Source of the DNA: Kibdelosporangium sp. MJ126-NF4
GTDB taxonomy: Bacteria; Actinomycetota; Actinomycetes; Mycobacteriales; Pseudonocardiaceae
NCBI RefSeq assembly: GCF_000826545.1
Contig: NZ_CDME01000016.1
Span: 62,001 to 126,000, forward strand
Length of the DNA stretch: 64,000 bases
Direction: 5' to 3'
Below are positions 24,367 through 35,488 of this stretch, piece after piece. Below the pieces are notes generated by a model. The model saw only the letters and a list, made by a program, of their open reading frames with translations. It was not told the DNA's origin and did no database searches. Position 1 is the first letter of the stretch. The number at the start of each line of letters is the position of its first letter. A program made the position numbers and the translations under genes.

Positions 24367-25590
24367 TCAGTCCTCCAGAACCTGGACGCCGGGCAGTTGT
24401 TTGCCCTCGAGGAACTCCAGCGACGCGCCGCCGCCGGTCGAGATGTGCGAGAAGCCGTCCTCGGGCAGGCCGAGCCTGCGCACGGCCGCGGCCGAGTCGC
24501 CGCCGCCGACGACGCTGAAGGACTTGCCGTCCACCAGCGCCTGCGCCACCGCACGGGTACCGCCGGAGAACGCGTCGAACTCGAACACGCCCATCGGGCC
24601 GTTCCAGAACACGGTCGCCGCGTCGGCCAGCTTCGCCGCGAACAGCTCCTGCGAACGCGGGCCGATGTCCAGCCCCTGCCGGTCGGCCGGGATGGCGTCG
24701 GCCGCGACGACCTCGTAGTCCGCGTCGGGCGCGAACCCGGTCGCCGCCAGCACGTCCACCGGCAGCACGAGCTCGACACCGCGCTTCTCGGCCTCGGCGA
24801 GGAAGCCCTTGACCTGGTCGAGCTGGTCTTCCTGGAGCAGCGACCTGCCGACCTCGTGGCCCTGGGCCTTGAGGAACGTGTACGCCATGCCGCCGCCGAT
24901 CAGCAGCCGGTCGACCTTGGTCAGCAGGTTGGCGATGACGCCGAGCTTGTCGGAGACCTTCGAGCCCCCGAGCGCCACCACATAAGGTCGCTCGGCGCCT
25001 GTGGCCTGATTTCCGGCTCCGCCGGAGGCGGTGAGCTTGCGCAGCACCTCGACCTCGGCGAGCACGAGACCGCCCGCGTAGTGCGGGAGGCGCTTGGCCA
25101 CGTCGTACACCGACGCCTGCTTGCGGTGCACGACACCGAAGCCGTCGGAGACGAACGCGTCCGCGAAGCTCGCCAGCTCGTCGGCCAGCGCGCCGCGCTC
25201 GGCCTCGTCCTTGCTGGTCTCGCGGGCGTCGAAACGGATGTTCTCCAGCAGCGCGACCTCGCCGTCGGCCAGCGACTCGACGGTTGCCCTGGCGGACTCG
25301 CCGGTGACGTCGGCGGCCAGCTTGACCTCGGCGCCGAGCAGTTCACCGAGCCGCTTGGCGACCGGCTTGAGGGAGAACTTCGGGTCCGGCTCGCCCTTGG
25401 GGCGGCCCAGGTGCGCGGCGACGACAACCCGCGCGCCCGCGCCCGTGAGCTGCTGGAGCGTGGGCAGCGAGGCACGCACGCGGCCGTCGTCGGTGATCGT
25501 CTCGCCGTCCAGAGGGACGTTCAGGTCGGCGCGTACGAGCACGCGCCGACCCGACACACCCTCGGCCAGCAGTTCAGCCAGGGTCTTCAT
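24367..25590 (-). CDS. pgk: Phosphoglycerate kinase
   Basis: The 407-residue glycolytic kinase transfers phosphate from 1,3-bisphosphoglycerate to ADP. The N-terminal signature [14 protein letters not shown], the substrate residues in AAHLGRPKG, and the C-terminal nucleotide loop [13 protein letters not shown] are all present. It lies between gap (10-base gap) and tpiA (7-base gap) in a single operon. Confidence 0.96.
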   Translation of the reverse strand: MKTLAELLAEGVSGRRVLVRADLNVPLDGETITDDGRVRASLPTLQQLTGAGARVVVAAHLGRPKGEPDPKFSLKPVAKRLGELLGAEVKLAADVTGESARATVESLADGEVALLENIRFDARETSKDEAERGALADELASFADAFVSDGFGVVHRKQASVYDVAKRLPHYAGGLVLAEVEVLRKLTASGGAGNQATGAERPYVVALGGSKVSDKLGVIANLLTKVDRLLIGGGMAYTFLKAQGHEVGRSLLQEDQLDQVKGFLAEAEKRGVELVLPVDVLAATGFAPDADYEVVAADAIPADRQGLDIGPRSQELFAAKLADAATVFWNGPMGVFEFDAFSGGTRAVAQALVDGKSFSVVGGGDSAAAVRRLGLPEDGFSHISTGGGASLEFLEGKQLPGVQVLED

Positions 25591-25600
25591 GGTGTTGTGT

Positions 25601-26713
<1,113 letters not shown>

Positions 26714-26812
26714 TCAGAACCCGGATGGTTGAACCGGTTGGCCGCACGCGGCGTGATCCACCGATGAGTAACCCGGACACCTGCCTTACCCACCACCACA
26801 TGGAGGCTTCTC

Positions 26813-27217
26813 TTGCCGGACCCAACTCGCCGCACTGTCGTGTGCGGCCTGCTAGCCGGTCTGGTCGCACCGGCCTCGCTCGCCGCCTGTTCGTCGGCCG
26901 ACGCCCCTCCGCCCGCGAAGGGCGGCACCGCGCTGGCCAAGCTGTCCGACGTGCCCGTCGGCAGCGGGAAGATCGTCAACGGCGGACCGGGCAAGGTCCT
27001 GCTGGTACGGCCGAGCGAGAACGAGGTACGCGGCTTCGACCCCGTCTGCCCGCACGCCGGTGTCACCGTCGCCACGCCGAAGGAGGGCACGATCACCTGC
27101 CCCGGGCACGGCAGCGTGTTCGACGCGTCCACCGGGACCATGAAGAAAGGCCCGGCCACGACCGGCCTGACCGCCGTCGCCGTGAAGGTCGAGGGCGACT
27201 CGATCGTCACCGCGTAG
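26813..27217 (+). CDS. Rieske [2Fe-2S] lipoprotein
   Basis: The 134-residue protein has an N-terminal lipoprotein signal with lipobox LAAC (Cys ~26) and a Rieske cluster-binding domain. The ligands are visible in CPHAGV (Cys-X-His) and CPGHGSVFD (Cys-X-X-His). It is a small exported electron carrier rather than a cytochrome bc1 subunit; the partner is unknown. The TTG at 26813 is chosen because GGAGG (26802-26806) is 6 bases upstream and no ATG or GTG fits. A hairpin terminator follows. Confidence 0.88.
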   Translation: MPDPTRRTVVCGLLAGLVAPASLAACSSADAPPPAKGGTALAKLSDVPVGSGKIVNGGPGKVLLVRPSENEVRGFDPVCPHAGVTVATPKEGTITCPGHGSVFDASTGTMKKGPATTGLTAVAVKVEGDSIVTA

Positions 27218-27232
27218 CCGCCCTGCAGTGAT

Positions 27233-27262
27233 AACGCCGTGTGCCCCGGGGTTCACGGCGTT
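27233..27262. terminator. Hairpin terminator after the Rieske gene
   Basis: AACGCCGTG (27233-27241) pairs perfectly with CACGGCGTT (27254-27262) across a 12-nt loop; GTCTTTGT follows. It lies 16 bases after the stop codon. Confidence 0.75.
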
Positions 27263-27280
27263 GTCTTTGTCCCGGCGTTA

Positions 27281-27442
27281 GGTCGTGTCTCGAAGTCCCC
27301 GTTCGATGAGAGTCGGGATCGGGGCGGTTCCTGACGCCGCCGCCGGGACGCCGGAATACTGGTTGTCTTTTGGTGTTCCGGCGGTGGCGTCAGGGACCGC
27401 ATCCGGCCCGGCTATCGCGGACGGGGGCTTTGAGACACGGCC
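27281..27442. mobile_element. 162-bp MITE-like element with TA flanks
   Basis: The two ends form terminal inverted repeats, GGTCGTGTCTCGAAGTCC on the left and its near-complement on the right, matching at 19 of 22 positions. TA dinucleotides flank it at 27279-27280 and 27443-27444, consistent with a 2-bp target duplication. The interior is also an imperfect palindrome (GCGGTTCCTGACGCC against the complement of GGCGTCAGGGACCGC), so almost the whole element can fold on itself. It contains no transposase. TIRs starting GGTCGTGTCTC resemble those of IS5-type actinobacterial elements; that relation is inferred. Confidence 0.82.
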
Positions 27443-27454
27443 TAAGGTCTGGAT

Positions 27455-28279
27455 GTGCCGACATATCAAGCCGCTGACGGTGTTTCGCTGCATTACGACG
27501 TCCTGGGGGACGGCGGTCCGGTTGTCACGCTCGCGGGCGGGGCGGCCAGGCATCCGAGCTACCTGGGAGATCTCGCCGGGCTGAGCGGGCTGGTCGTGCC
27601 GCACCTGCGTGGAGTCGGCGAGTCGCCACTCGAAGGCCGGGCGTCGTACTGGGAGCAGGCCGAGGACATCGAGTCCTTGCGGAGGCATCTCGGGCTGGAA
27701 CGCCTGACGATCGTGGCACATTCGGCGGGCACCAGGTTGACGATCTCGTACGCGGCGCAGTACCCGGAGCGCGTGGAACGCCTGCTGCTGATCACCCCGC
27801 CCGCCGCGTATCTGGTCGACGTGCCGTCGGACGCGCCGGCGCTGATCGACGCCCGCCGTGGCGATCCAGTGCTCGACGCCGCGATCGCCGCGTTCGAAGC
27901 GGGACCCGATCTGTCCACTGAGGACGCGTTCAACGCGTGGGCGGCGGTGACGGCACCGGTCGGCTACGCGGCGTGGACCGCGGCCGAACAGGAACACGCG
28001 CGGACAGGCCGGTTCAACTTGGCCGCGGTGCAGGCGTTCTTCAGCGTCGCGCCACCGGACGACCTCGCCGCGCGGCTCGCGGCCGTGACTGCTCCGACCC
28101 TGGTCGTGGCCGGTGCGCAGGACTGTCTCACCGGTTTGGCACCGGTGGTGGCGTTGGCAGGCCTGTTCGGCGACGGCGAGGTCGCGGTGATCGAGGACTG
28201 CGGCCACTTCCCGTGGGTCGAGCGTCCCGGCGAGTTCCGGGCCGTGGCCGACAAGTTCCTCGCTAGCCGAGGTCGTTGA
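27455..28279 (+). CDS. Alpha/beta hydrolase
   Basis: The 274-residue protein has the alpha/beta-hydrolase fold with nucleophile elbow AHSAG (~92-96), acid in VVAGAQDCLTG, and catalytic His in EDCGHFPWVERP near the C-terminus. It resembles proline-iminopeptidase or esterase-like members; the substrate is not readable. GTG 27455 starts only 11 bases beyond the MITE's TA flank, with AAGG as ribosome site, so the upstream transcription signals must lie within or beyond the MITE. Its last 17 bases overlap the convergent LLM gene. Confidence 0.85.
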   Translation: MPTYQAADGVSLHYDVLGDGGPVVTLAGGAARHPSYLGDLAGLSGLVVPHLRGVGESPLEGRASYWEQAEDIESLRRHLGLERLTIVAHSAGTRLTISYAAQYPERVERLLLITPPAAYLVDVPSDAPALIDARRGDPVLDAAIAAFEAGPDLSTEDAFNAWAAVTAPVGYAAWTAAEQEHARTGRFNLAAVQAFFSVAPPDDLAARLAAVTAPTLVVAGAQDCLTGLAPVVALAGLFGDGEVAVIEDCGHFPWVERPGEFRAVADKFLASRGR

Positions 28280-29144
28280 GCCGCTCGGCGGCCGGTCCGG
28301 CGTGCTGCCGCACCCACTCGGACGCGCGTGTCCCGGGCGCGGGCATGAGGATCACGGTGTCCACGCCGAGTTTCGCGTAGTCGGCCATCTGGGTGGTGAA
28401 CGCGTCCAGCCCCGCGCCGCTGAGCGCGTCGCCCGTGCCCGCGATCGTCTTGCCCACCGAGGCGTGGTCACGGCCGACTGTCTCGCAGTGTTCGCGCAGC
28501 ACGTCGAGTTTGCGGCCGATCTCGTCCACGCCGAGTTGGAAGAAGAGGTTGCACTCGTCGGCGTACTTCGCGACCAGCCGCAGTGTCTTGCGTTCGCCTC
28601 CGCCGCCGACCATGATCCGTGGCCGTGGTGAGCTGACCGGCTGCGGAACGCACAGCGTCTCGGCCAGTTGGTAGTGCTTGCCGTCGAACGGTCCGTTGGT
28701 GTCCGGGTCCCACATCTGCAGGCAGATCCGCAGTGTTTCCTCCAGCCGCTCGAACCGCTCCGCGACCGGCGGATACGGCACGCCGAGGCCGTGGTGTTCG
28801 CGGTCGTACCAGGCCGCGCCGATCCCGAGCGTGGCCCGGCCGCCGGACAGCACGTCGAGAGTGGTGACGATCTTGGCGAGCAGGCCGGGATGCCGGTAGG
28901 TGACGCCGGTGACCAACGCGCCGAGCCGGACCGTCGAGGTGTGCGCGGCCAGGAAACTGAGCGTGGCGTACGCCTCCAGCATGGCCGCTTCCGCGCCGCC
29001 GTTGTGTTCCATCTGGAAGTAGTGGTCCATCACCGAGATCCAGCCGACCCCGGCCTCCTCCGCCGCTTCGGCCGTCGCCGCCAGTTCGTCGCGCAGCTCA
29101 CCGGCGGGCTCGTCGAACCTGGTGATGTGGATACCGAGTCGCAC
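28263..29144 (-). CDS. LLM-class (F420-type) flavin oxidoreductase
   Basis: The 293-residue TIM-barrel protein belongs to the luciferase-like monooxygenase superfamily, in the subgroup that normally uses coenzyme F420. Motifs are LGIHITRFDEP at the N-terminus, ISVMDHYFQ, VRLGALVTGVTYRHP, and GRATLGIGAAWYDREHHGLG. The substrate is unknown. GTG 29144 is chosen since the product then begins like the family; the frame to 29207 adds a polar extension. It overlaps the convergent hydrolase by 17 bases and is divergent from the lipoprotein gene. Confidence 0.9.
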   Translation of the reverse strand: MRLGIHITRFDEPAGELRDELAATAEAAEEAGVGWISVMDHYFQMEHNGGAEAAMLEAYATLSFLAAHTSTVRLGALVTGVTYRHPGLLAKIVTTLDVLSGGRATLGIGAAWYDREHHGLGVPYPPVAERFERLEETLRICLQMWDPDTNGPFDGKHYQLAETLCVPQPVSSPRPRIMVGGGGERKTLRLVAKYADECNLFFQLGVDEIGRKLDVLREHCETVGRDHASVGKTIAGTGDALSGAGLDAFTTQMADYAKLGVDTVILMPAPGTRASEWVRQHAGPAAERLNDLG

Positions 29145-29192
29145 TTCTCGATCGCCTCTTTCCCTGGTGCCCCTCGTTCGGACGCTATCGGC

Positions 29193-29256
29193 TGGAGCGC
29201 GCTCCATGTCAACACGTGACCGTCCTCAGTAGACATAAAACTGGGCGCGCTCCCAG
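29193..29256. promoter_or_regulatory. Paired palindromes sharing GCGCGCTCC in a divergent promoter region
   Basis: TGGAGCGCGCTCCA (29193-29206) is a perfect 14-bp palindrome. CTGGGCGCGCTCCCAG (29241-29256) is a second, slightly imperfect one sharing the core GCGCGCTCC. They sit 48 bases apart, start to start, between the LLM oxidoreductase and the lipoprotein gene. The pattern fits a dimeric TetR-like repressor binding two sites; no such regulator is adjacent. Confidence 0.5.
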
Positions 29257-29337
29257 CTCATTCTGCGCGGACACAACTCTTTTCGCATTCGGGACATCGG
29301 ATAGGTTGACCGCCCATCCGACCCAAGGAGGAGTCCT

Positions 29338-30150
29338 TTGCGGATAGTTGCCCTGGCTATGACGCTGGCCGTCGTCCCGTTCGTCGCCGCGTGCACCACG
29401 GGCCGAACCGACATGACCAGAGAACGGGACCTCCAGACGGTCCAGCCGCCCGCACCCGACCGCGGCCTACGGGACGTCAGCAAGGCCATCCGCTACAAGG
29501 ACGGAATCGCCTACGTGCTGGACGAGACCGCGATGCAGATGGTCTGCGGCGCACTGTCCGCGACGGAGTGGGCGGGCGTCCGTGATGATGGTGCCCCCCT
29601 TCTGACGACGTGGGTGAGTGTGGAGCAGGAGAGGGACCGGCTGCCGGACATGCCCGACCGGATCCGCCGGTTGTTCACCATGGTGCTGCCGCGCCTCACG
29701 CCCGCCGACAAACCGGCCGCGCCGTTCACCGACGCGGTCGACAACAGCATCGAGTACGCCGCGACCGAGCCGGTCGCGGGTGTGCCACTGCATGACCTGC
29801 CTCAGCCCATGCAGAGCCAGATACTCTGCACAGCGGCGATCCAGGCGATGGGCGCCGCTGTGAAGCCCGAGGACATCTCGGTCTTCGGCACCGCAACATG
29901 CCTGCTGCTCGATTCCGGGGTCTCGGTTTCCCTCGACACCAAGGGAAGCGCTGTTCCCGACGCCAGCCCCGACCGGATCGGCAGCCGTGTCGCGCAGGTG
30001 CTACCGAGCGGCGAAGTGCTGGTCAACGTGCTGAAGTCGGAGAAAACCCGCGGTACCGACGGTGATCTCAAGCTCCGGTTCAAGCCGATGAGCAAGCCGA
30101 TCGACCTGCGCCCGGTGGCCGAGAAGGTCGTGGCACGGGTGCTGTCCTGA
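29338..30150 (+). CDS. Uncharacterised lipoprotein
   Basis: The 270-residue protein begins MRIVALAMTLAVVPFVAAC, a lipoprotein signal with lipobox VAAC (Cys 19), so it is predicted to be anchored outside the cytoplasmic membrane. I recognise no domain. The mature part contains three further Cys residues (in QMVCGALS, QILCTAA and ATCLLLDSG), so disulfides are possible. TTG 29338 is supported by an excellent AAGGAGGAG (29325-29333). A perfect hairpin follows the stop. Confidence 0.75.
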   Translation: MRIVALAMTLAVVPFVAACTTGRTDMTRERDLQTVQPPAPDRGLRDVSKAIRYKDGIAYVLDETAMQMVCGALSATEWAGVRDDGAPLLTTWVSVEQERDRLPDMPDRIRRLFTMVLPRLTPADKPAAPFTDAVDNSIEYAATEPVAGVPLHDLPQPMQSQILCTAAIQAMGAAVKPEDISVFGTATCLLLDSGVSVSLDTKGSAVPDASPDRIGSRVAQVLPSGEVLVNVLKSEKTRGTDGDLKLRFKPMSKPIDLRPVAEKVVARVLS

Positions 30151-30153
30151 TGC

Positions 30154-30188
30154 CGCTGAAGTCCCCGTCGGTGACGGGGACTTCAGCG
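30154..30188. terminator. Perfect bidirectional terminator between the lipoprotein gene and whiA
   Basis: CGCTGAAGTCCCCGTC (30154-30169) pairs without mismatch with 30173-30188 over a 3-nt loop. It lies 3 bases from each of the two convergent genes and probably ends both transcripts. Confidence 0.9.
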
Positions 30189-30191
30189 CAC

Positions 30192-31178
30192 CTAGACCTC
30201 TTCCTCGAGCATCTCGGCGGTCACGGCTGCCTCGGTCGGTGGCAGGCCGAGGTCCTTCGCGCGCTTGTCGGCCATGGCCAGCAGGCGGCGGATGCGACCG
30301 GCGACCGCGTCCTTGGTCATCGGCGGCTCGGCGAGTTGGCCGAGTTCCTCCAGTGACGCCTGCCGGTTGGCCAGCCGGAGCTTGCCCGCGGCGGTGAGGT
30401 GCTCCGGCGCCTCGGGGCCGAGGATTTCCATCGCGCGCTGCACTCGTGCGGCGGCCGCGACGGCGGCGCGGGCCGAGCGGCGGAGGTTGGCGTCGTCGAA
30501 GTTCGCCAGACGGTTGGCTGTCGCACGGACCTCGCGGCGCATCCGGCGCTCTTCCCACGCCAGCACGGACGAGTGCGCGCCGAGCCTGGTCAGCAGCGCG
30601 CCGATCGCGTCGCCGTCCCTGATCACGACCCGGTCCGCGCCGCGCACCTCGCGCGACTTGGCCTGGATGCCGAGCCTGCGGGCCGCGCCGACCAGCGCCA
30701 GTGCCGCTTCGGGCCCGGGGCAGGTGACCTCCAGTGCTGAGGACCGGCCGGGCTCGGTCAGCGAGCCGTGTGCCAGGAACGCGCCGCGCCACGCGGCTTC
30801 CGCGTCGCAGACGCCGCCGGACACCACGGCCGCGGGCAGCCCGCGCACGGGGCGGCCGCGTGGGTCGAGCAGGCCGGTCTGCCTGGCCAGGCCGTCGCCG
30901 TCCTTGACCACACGGACCACGTACCGCGTGCCCTTGCGCAGGCCGCCGGACGTGATCACGTGCACGTCGGCGTGATGGCCGTAGAGCTCGTGGATCTCCT
31001 TACGCAGTCGTCTCGCGGCCGAACCGGTGTCCAGTTCCGCCTCAACCACCACACGGCCGCCGACGATGTGCAGTCCACCCGCGAAACGCAGCAGGGAGGA
31101 CACTTCCGCACGGCGACAGCATGTCTTGGACACAGCCAGTCTGCTCAGCTCGTCCTTGACTGCCGCGGTCATCGCCAC
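30192..31178 (-). CDS. whiA: Sporulation/cell-division regulator WhiA
   Basis: The 328-residue protein matches WhiA throughout: the N-terminal LAGLIDADG-like domain with [18 protein letters not shown], and the C-terminal helix-turn-helix with [17 protein letters not shown]. In Streptomyces it acts with WhiB to switch on sporulation septation genes. GTG 31178 gives the conserved start [13 protein letters not shown] 31172 is the alternative. The start overlaps the end of yvcK by 10 bases. It is the last gene of the uvrC-rapZ-yvcK-whiA operon. Confidence 0.96.
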   Translation of the reverse strand: MAMTAAVKDELSRLAVSKTCCRRAEVSSLLRFAGGLHIVGGRVVVEAELDTGSAARRLRKEIHELYGHHADVHVITSGGLRKGTRYVVRVVKDGDGLARQTGLLDPRGRPVRGLPAAVVSGGVCDAEAAWRGAFLAHGSLTEPGRSSALEVTCPGPEAALALVGAARRLGIQAKSREVRGADRVVIRDGDAIGALLTRLGAHSSVLAWEERRMRREVRATANRLANFDDANLRRSARAAVAAAARVQRAMEILGPEAPEHLTAAGKLRLANRQASLEELGQLAEPPMTKDAVAGRIRRLLAMADKRAKDLGLPPTEAAVTAEMLEEEV

Positions 31179-32212
31179 GTGTCCTCCTCTCCCCCGCCGG
31201 GCTGACGCCCCGCGTATCCCACCATCTCCTGGCCGCCCACGCTCGTCGTTCCGGCTAACGCGTGCCGCAAACTCCGCGCGAGCGCCCCCGGATCGTGTCG
31301 ATCCGGGGCTCCCGGCGTCGCCACCGGGGCCAGGTGTGCCCGTGCGCCGAGCGCAGCGGCGGCAGTGCGCAGCCGGTCCGGCGTCGGTACGGCGTTCGCG
31401 TCGGCGATGACGGCGTCCACGCGGAGTTCTGGAGCGTGCTCGCAGAGTACGTGGAGATGCTGCTCAGGTGAGAAGCCTGCCGTCTCACCGGGCTGCGGTA
31501 CAAGGTTGAGCACAACCACACGTGCCGCTTTTGTCTCGACAAGCGCACGGTGCAGCTCTGGTACCAGCAGGTGCGGCAACACACTCGTGAACCACGACCC
31601 GGGGCCGAGCACGACCAGGTCCGCCTGGCGGACCGCGGCCAGCGCCTCGGGGCATGCGGTCGGCACATCTCCCTCGTTGGTCTGCACGCCGATGCGCCGC
31701 ACACGGCCGGGTGTGGTGGCCACGGCGACCTGGCCGCGGATGCGCCGGACGGCGACCGGGTCCTCGTCGAGGCCTTCCACATCCGCCTCGATGTCCAGCG
31801 GCTCGCACGACATCGGCAGCACCCGGCCGGTGATGCCGAGCATCCGCGCGGCCTCGTCGAGCGCGGCGACCGGGTCGCCGAGGACCTCGATCAGGCCGGA
31901 CAGCACGAGGTTGCCGATCGCGTGCCCGGCCAGCGCGCCCGTTCCGCCGAAGCGGTGCTGGAAGACCGAGTTCCACAGCTTGGCGTTGTCGTCGGCGCCC
32001 GCCAGGGCGACCAACGCTTTGCGCAGGTCACCGGGCGGAAGCATGCCCAGTTCCCTGCGCAACCGGCCCGAGGAGCCGCCGTCGTCCGCGACTGTGACCA
32101 CGGCTGTCACGTGCGGGGTGATCTCGCGCAGCGCGCCCAGTGTGGCGTGCAGCCCGTGACCACCGCCGAGCGCGACCACGCGTGGCGCCGGCCCCGTGGA
32201 CCCATGTATCAC
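31169..32212 (-). CDS. YvcK/CofD-like gluconeogenesis factor
   Basis: The 347-residue protein shows the family's N-terminal nucleotide-sugar loop [19 protein letters not shown] and the [20 protein letters not shown] segment. Members of this family (YvcK/CuvA/MgfK) bind UDP-sugars and help coordinate cell-wall synthesis and gluconeogenic growth. The ATG overlaps the rapZ stop by 4 bases (ATGA) and its own end overlaps whiA by 10. This rapZ-yvcK-whiA linkage is conserved across Gram-positive bacteria. Confidence 0.93.
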   Translation of the reverse strand: MIHGSTGPAPRVVALGGGHGLHATLGALREITPHVTAVVTVADDGGSSGRLRRELGMLPPGDLRKALVALAGADDNAKLWNSVFQHRFGGTGALAGHAIGNLVLSGLIEVLGDPVAALDEAARMLGITGRVLPMSCEPLDIEADVEGLDEDPVAVRRIRGQVAVATTPGRVRRIGVQTNEGDVPTACPEALAAVRQADLVVLGPGSWFTSVLPHLLVPELHRALVETKAARVVVLNLVPQPGETAGFSPEQHLHVLCEHAPELRVDAVIADANAVPTPDRLRTAAAALGARAHLAPVATPGAPDRHDPGALARSLRHALAGTTSVGGQEMVGYAGRQPGGGEEDTWR

Positions 32213-33081
32213 TCGCGCCCCAAATCCCGGTGCACGACCTTCACAGCCACACCGTCCTCTTTGGACAATCTAGTCGCCAGCTCCTCGGACATCGCCACAC
32301 TGCGGTGTTTCCCGCCGGTGCAGCCGATGGCCAGCGTCAGGTACCGCTTGCCCTCGCGGCGGTAGCCCGCGCCGATCAGCCGGAGCAGTTCGTGGTAGCG
32401 CTCGAGGAAGTCCTCGGCGCCCTCCTGGGTCAGCACGTAGTTGCGGACCTCGTTGTCCAGTCCGGTCTGCTCGCGCAGTTCCGGGATCCAGAACGGGTTC
32501 GGCAGGAACCGGACGTCCATCACCAGGTCGGAGTCCATCGGCAGGCCGTACTTGTAGCCGAACGACAACACCGTGACGCGGGTCTGCATCTCCTCCGCGC
32601 CGCCGAACGCGTCCTCGATCTTGGCGCGCAACTGGTGCACCGACAGCGATGTGGTGTCCAGGATCAGGTCGGCTTCCTCGCGCAACGGCGTGAGCAGGTG
32701 CCGCTCGGCCTTGATGCCGTCGATCAGCCTGCCGTCGCCCTGCATCGGGTGGCCCCGGCGGACGTGCTCGAAACGTCGGATCAGCAGCTCGTCGGTGGCT
32801 TCGAGGAACAGCACGCGCGGCTTGTACGCGCGGGCGTCGAGGTCCCTGATCACCGACGAGAGGTCCTCGGTGAACGCGCGGCTGCGCACGTCCATCACGA
32901 CCGCGACCTTGGTGATCGCGCCCCGCGCCTGCACACCGAGCTCGACCATGGTCGCGATCAGCTCGGGCGGCAGGTTGTCCACGACGAACCAGCCGAGGTC
33001 CTCGAGGCACTTGGCCGCCGTGCTGCGGCCCGCGCCGGACAGGCCGGTCACCACCGCCACTTGGATGCCGGATTCAGACAT
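32209..33081 (-). CDS. rapZ: RNase adapter RapZ family nucleotide-binding protein
   Basis: The 290-residue protein has an N-terminal P-loop ([12 protein letters not shown], ~11-21) and the C-terminal signature [21 protein letters not shown]. In enterobacteria RapZ controls glmS through small RNA decay; in actinobacteria its role is less clear. It overlaps uvrC by 8 bases at its start and yvcK by 4 at its end. Confidence 0.94.
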   Translation of the reverse strand: MSESGIQVAVVTGLSGAGRSTAAKCLEDLGWFVVDNLPPELIATMVELGVQARGAITKVAVVMDVRSRAFTEDLSSVIRDLDARAYKPRVLFLEATDELLIRRFEHVRRGHPMQGDGRLIDGIKAERHLLTPLREEADLILDTTSLSVHQLRAKIEDAFGGAEEMQTRVTVLSFGYKYGLPMDSDLVMDVRFLPNPFWIPELREQTGLDNEVRNYVLTQEGAEDFLERYHELLRLIGAGYRREGKRYLTLAIGCTGGKHRSVAMSEELATRLSKEDGVAVKVVHRDLGRE

Positions 33082-35086
33082 TGTTCCCCTCTTTGTCCCT
33101 GACGAGTGCTGCCGCGACGGCTTCCGCGGTGTGCCTGCCCACTCCGGGCACCTCGCTGATCTCGTCGATGGTCGCCGCGCGCAGCCGTTTCAGCGAGCCG
33201 AAATGCTTGATCAACGCGGTTTTCCTGACCTCGCCGAGACCGGGCACGTCGTCGAGCGCCGACGTGGTCATCCGCTTGGCCCGCTTCTCGCGGTGGTAGC
33301 GGATCGCGAAGTCGTGCGCGGCGTCACGGACCCGCTGCAGCAGGTACATGGCCTCGCTGTTGCGCGGCAGGATGTAGGGCTCGCTCTCGGCGGGCAGCCA
33401 GATCTCCTCGAGCCGCTTGGCGATCCCGACCACCGCGACGTCACTGATCCCCAGCTCGGTGAGCACGTCCGCGGCCGCGTTGGCCTGCGGCCCCGCGCCG
33501 TCGACCACGAGCAGGTTGGGCGGGTAGGCGAACTTCTTCGGCCTGCCGGTCACCGGGTCGATACCGGGAACAGACCCCGGCTGTGCCGGTCCTTCCTGAG
33601 CGTTCTCGCTGAGCATCCGGACGAACCGGCGGCGGACGACCTCGGCGATGGACGCCACGTCACCCTCTGCCTCGCGGATGGCGAACCGACGGTTCTCGGA
33701 CTTGCGGGGCAGACCGTCCTCGAACACCACCAGGGACGCGACCACGTCCATCCCCTGGGTGTGGCTGATGTCGATGCACTCGATCCGCAGCGGCGCGGTG
33801 TCCAGGCCGAGCTGGTCCTGCAGGTCCTGCAGCGCGGCCGACCGGGCCGTCAGGTCCCCCGCTCGTTTGAGCTTGTGCTGCACGAACGCCTCTTTGGCGT
33901 TGCGCTCCACGGTTTCCATCAACGCCCGCTTGTCGCCGCGTTGCGGAACCCGCAGCTGCACACGGGAACCGCGCAGCGAGCCGAGCCACTCGGCGATCGC
34001 GGGCGCGTCGTCGGGCAGTTCGGGGACGAGCACCTCACGCGGCACAGCGGTCTCGGCCGGAGTCTCCGCCCCAGTGTCAGTCGCAGTGTCAGTCGCAGTC
34101 CCGCTCGGAGTTTCGGCTGGTTCGTCCGCAGTCGCCTGGTCGCCGTAGAACTGGCTGAGGAACTGGTCGACCAGTCCGGCGGTGCCGGTCTGCTCCGGCT
34201 TCTCGATCACCCAGCCGCGCTGGCCGCGCACCCGGCCGCCACGGACGTGGAAGACCTGCACGGCCGCTTCCAGGTCATCCTGCGCGAACGCGACGACGTC
34301 CGCGTCCGCGCCGTCGCCGAGCACGACGGCCTGTTTCTCCATCGCCCGCCGCAGCGCGCCGAGGTCGTCACGCAGTCGTGCGGCCCGCTCGAACTCCAGT
34401 TCGGCGGCCGCCTCCTGCATCTCCTTCTCCAGGCGGCGCATCATCACGTCGGTGCGCCCGGCGAAGAACTCGCAGAAGTCGTCGACGATCCGGCGGTGTT
34501 CGGCCGCGGTGACCCGGTTGACGCACGGCGCCGAGCACTTGCCGATGTCGCCGAGCAGGCAGGGCCTGCCGATCCGCGCCTGCCTGCGGAACACGTCCGG
34601 TTTGCACGTCCTAGCCGGGAACACCCTGAGCAGGACGTCGAGAGTCTCGCGCAGCGCCCACGCGTGCGCGTACGGGCCGAAGTAACGCACACCCTTGCGC
34701 CGCGCGCCGCGGTAGACGTGCAGCCGCGGGAACTCCTCGTTGAGCGTGACCGCCAGCACCGGGTAGGACTTGTCGTCGCGGTAGCGGACGTTGAACCGCG
34801 GGTCGAACTCCTTGATCCAGTTGTATTCCAGCTGGAGCGCCTCGACCTCGGTGGCCACCACCGTCCACTCGACCGACGCCGCCGTGGTGACCATCTGGGC
34901 CGTGCGCGGGTGCAGGCCCGAGACGTCCGCGAAGTAGGAGTTGAGCCTGCCGCGCAGGCTCTTGGCCTTGCCGACGTAGATCACCCGTCCGCCGGAGTCG
35001 CGGAACTTGTACACGCCAGGGGCGTCCGGGATGGTTCCGGGCGCAGGACGGTACGTCACACGACGGTCGGTCGACGGTTCGGCCAC
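33074..35086 (-). CDS. uvrC: Excinuclease ABC subunit C
   Basis: The 670-residue protein makes both incisions in UvrABC nucleotide excision repair. Domains in order are: GIY-YIG nuclease (~15-95; [21 protein letters not shown]), a Cys cluster ([13 protein letters not shown]), the UvrB-binding UVR motif (~205-240), an RNase H-like nuclease (~395-560; [11 protein letters not shown] and [10 protein letters not shown]), and a C-terminal tandem helix-hairpin-helix (VPGLGEVRK and [10 protein letters not shown]). A Thr/Ala/Glu-rich insertion of ~35 residues (~315-350) separates the UVR and RNase H parts. It heads the four-gene operon. Confidence 0.96.
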   Translation of the reverse strand: MAEPSTDRRVTYRPAPGTIPDAPGVYKFRDSGGRVIYVGKAKSLRGRLNSYFADVSGLHPRTAQMVTTAASVEWTVVATEVEALQLEYNWIKEFDPRFNVRYRDDKSYPVLAVTLNEEFPRLHVYRGARRKGVRYFGPYAHAWALRETLDVLLRVFPARTCKPDVFRRQARIGRPCLLGDIGKCSAPCVNRVTAAEHRRIVDDFCEFFAGRTDVMMRRLEKEMQEAAAELEFERAARLRDDLGALRRAMEKQAVVLGDGADADVVAFAQDDLEAAVQVFHVRGGRVRGQRGWVIEKPEQTGTAGLVDQFLSQFYGDQATADEPAETPSGTATDTATDTGAETPAETAVPREVLVPELPDDAPAIAEWLGSLRGSRVQLRVPQRGDKRALMETVERNAKEAFVQHKLKRAGDLTARSAALQDLQDQLGLDTAPLRIECIDISHTQGMDVVASLVVFEDGLPRKSENRRFAIREAEGDVASIAEVVRRRFVRMLSENAQEGPAQPGSVPGIDPVTGRPKKFAYPPNLLVVDGAGPQANAAADVLTELGISDVAVVGIAKRLEEIWLPAESEPYILPRNSEAMYLLQRVRDAAHDFAIRYHREKRAKRMTTSALDDVPGLGEVRKTALIKHFGSLKRLRAATIDEISEVPGVGRHTAEAVAAALVRDKEGNNV

Positions 35087-35140
35087 CAGACAAGCCTAGG
35101 CGCTCGGTCTGACACTCTGTCGAGTGACCACCGTGCGCCA

Positions 35141-35371
35141 TCAGGCGGAACAGGCGCCCGCCTGCTGGAGACAGCCCGACCACAGGTCGTCGGGGTCGCC
35201 GCTTTCGAAGAAATTGTCCACGTCCATGAAGCGGTCGGACAGCTTGGTGACCTGATCCGGGCTGATCGTAACTTCCGGACCGTCGCCGCAACGGATCGTG
35301 ACCGCGGGCCGGTAGACGGACAAAGTGATGGTCTCGTTGCCCGGAATCGTCCAGGTGCGCAGTGGTTCCAT
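35141..35371 (-). CDS. Small hypothetical protein
   Basis: The 76-residue acidic protein starts MEPLRTWTIPGNETITLSVY and contains IRCGDGPEVTI and a C-terminal Cys pair (CLQQAGAC). It has no signal peptide or membrane span, and no family is recognised. The base composition at codon position 3 fits coding sequence, and it is divergent from the XRE regulator with a 117-bp spacer. Such small acidic proteins often accompany XRE-DUF397 loci, but a functional link is only inferred from position. Confidence 0.6.
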   Translation of the reverse strand: MEPLRTWTIPGNETITLSVYRPAVTIRCGDGPEVTISPDQVTKLSDRFMDVDNFFESGDPDDLWSGCLQQAGACSA

Positions 35372-35462
35372 GGCGTCAAATATCGCATATCAAGCGATCA
35401 CGAGCGATCACCAGATGGGGTGAACCTACTGGACAGTGCCGTATTCCCGGGTTTATGACAGT

Positions 35463-35477
35463 GGTGACTAGATCACC
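35463..35477. promoter_or_regulatory. Palindrome next to the XRE ribosome site
   Basis: GGTGA-ctaga-TCACC lies immediately before the GGAGG ribosome site (35478-35482) of the XRE gene. The direct repeats GCGATCAC at 35393 and 35404 lie further upstream. Either could be an autoregulatory operator. Confidence 0.4.
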
Positions 35478-35488
35478 GGAGGCAATAC

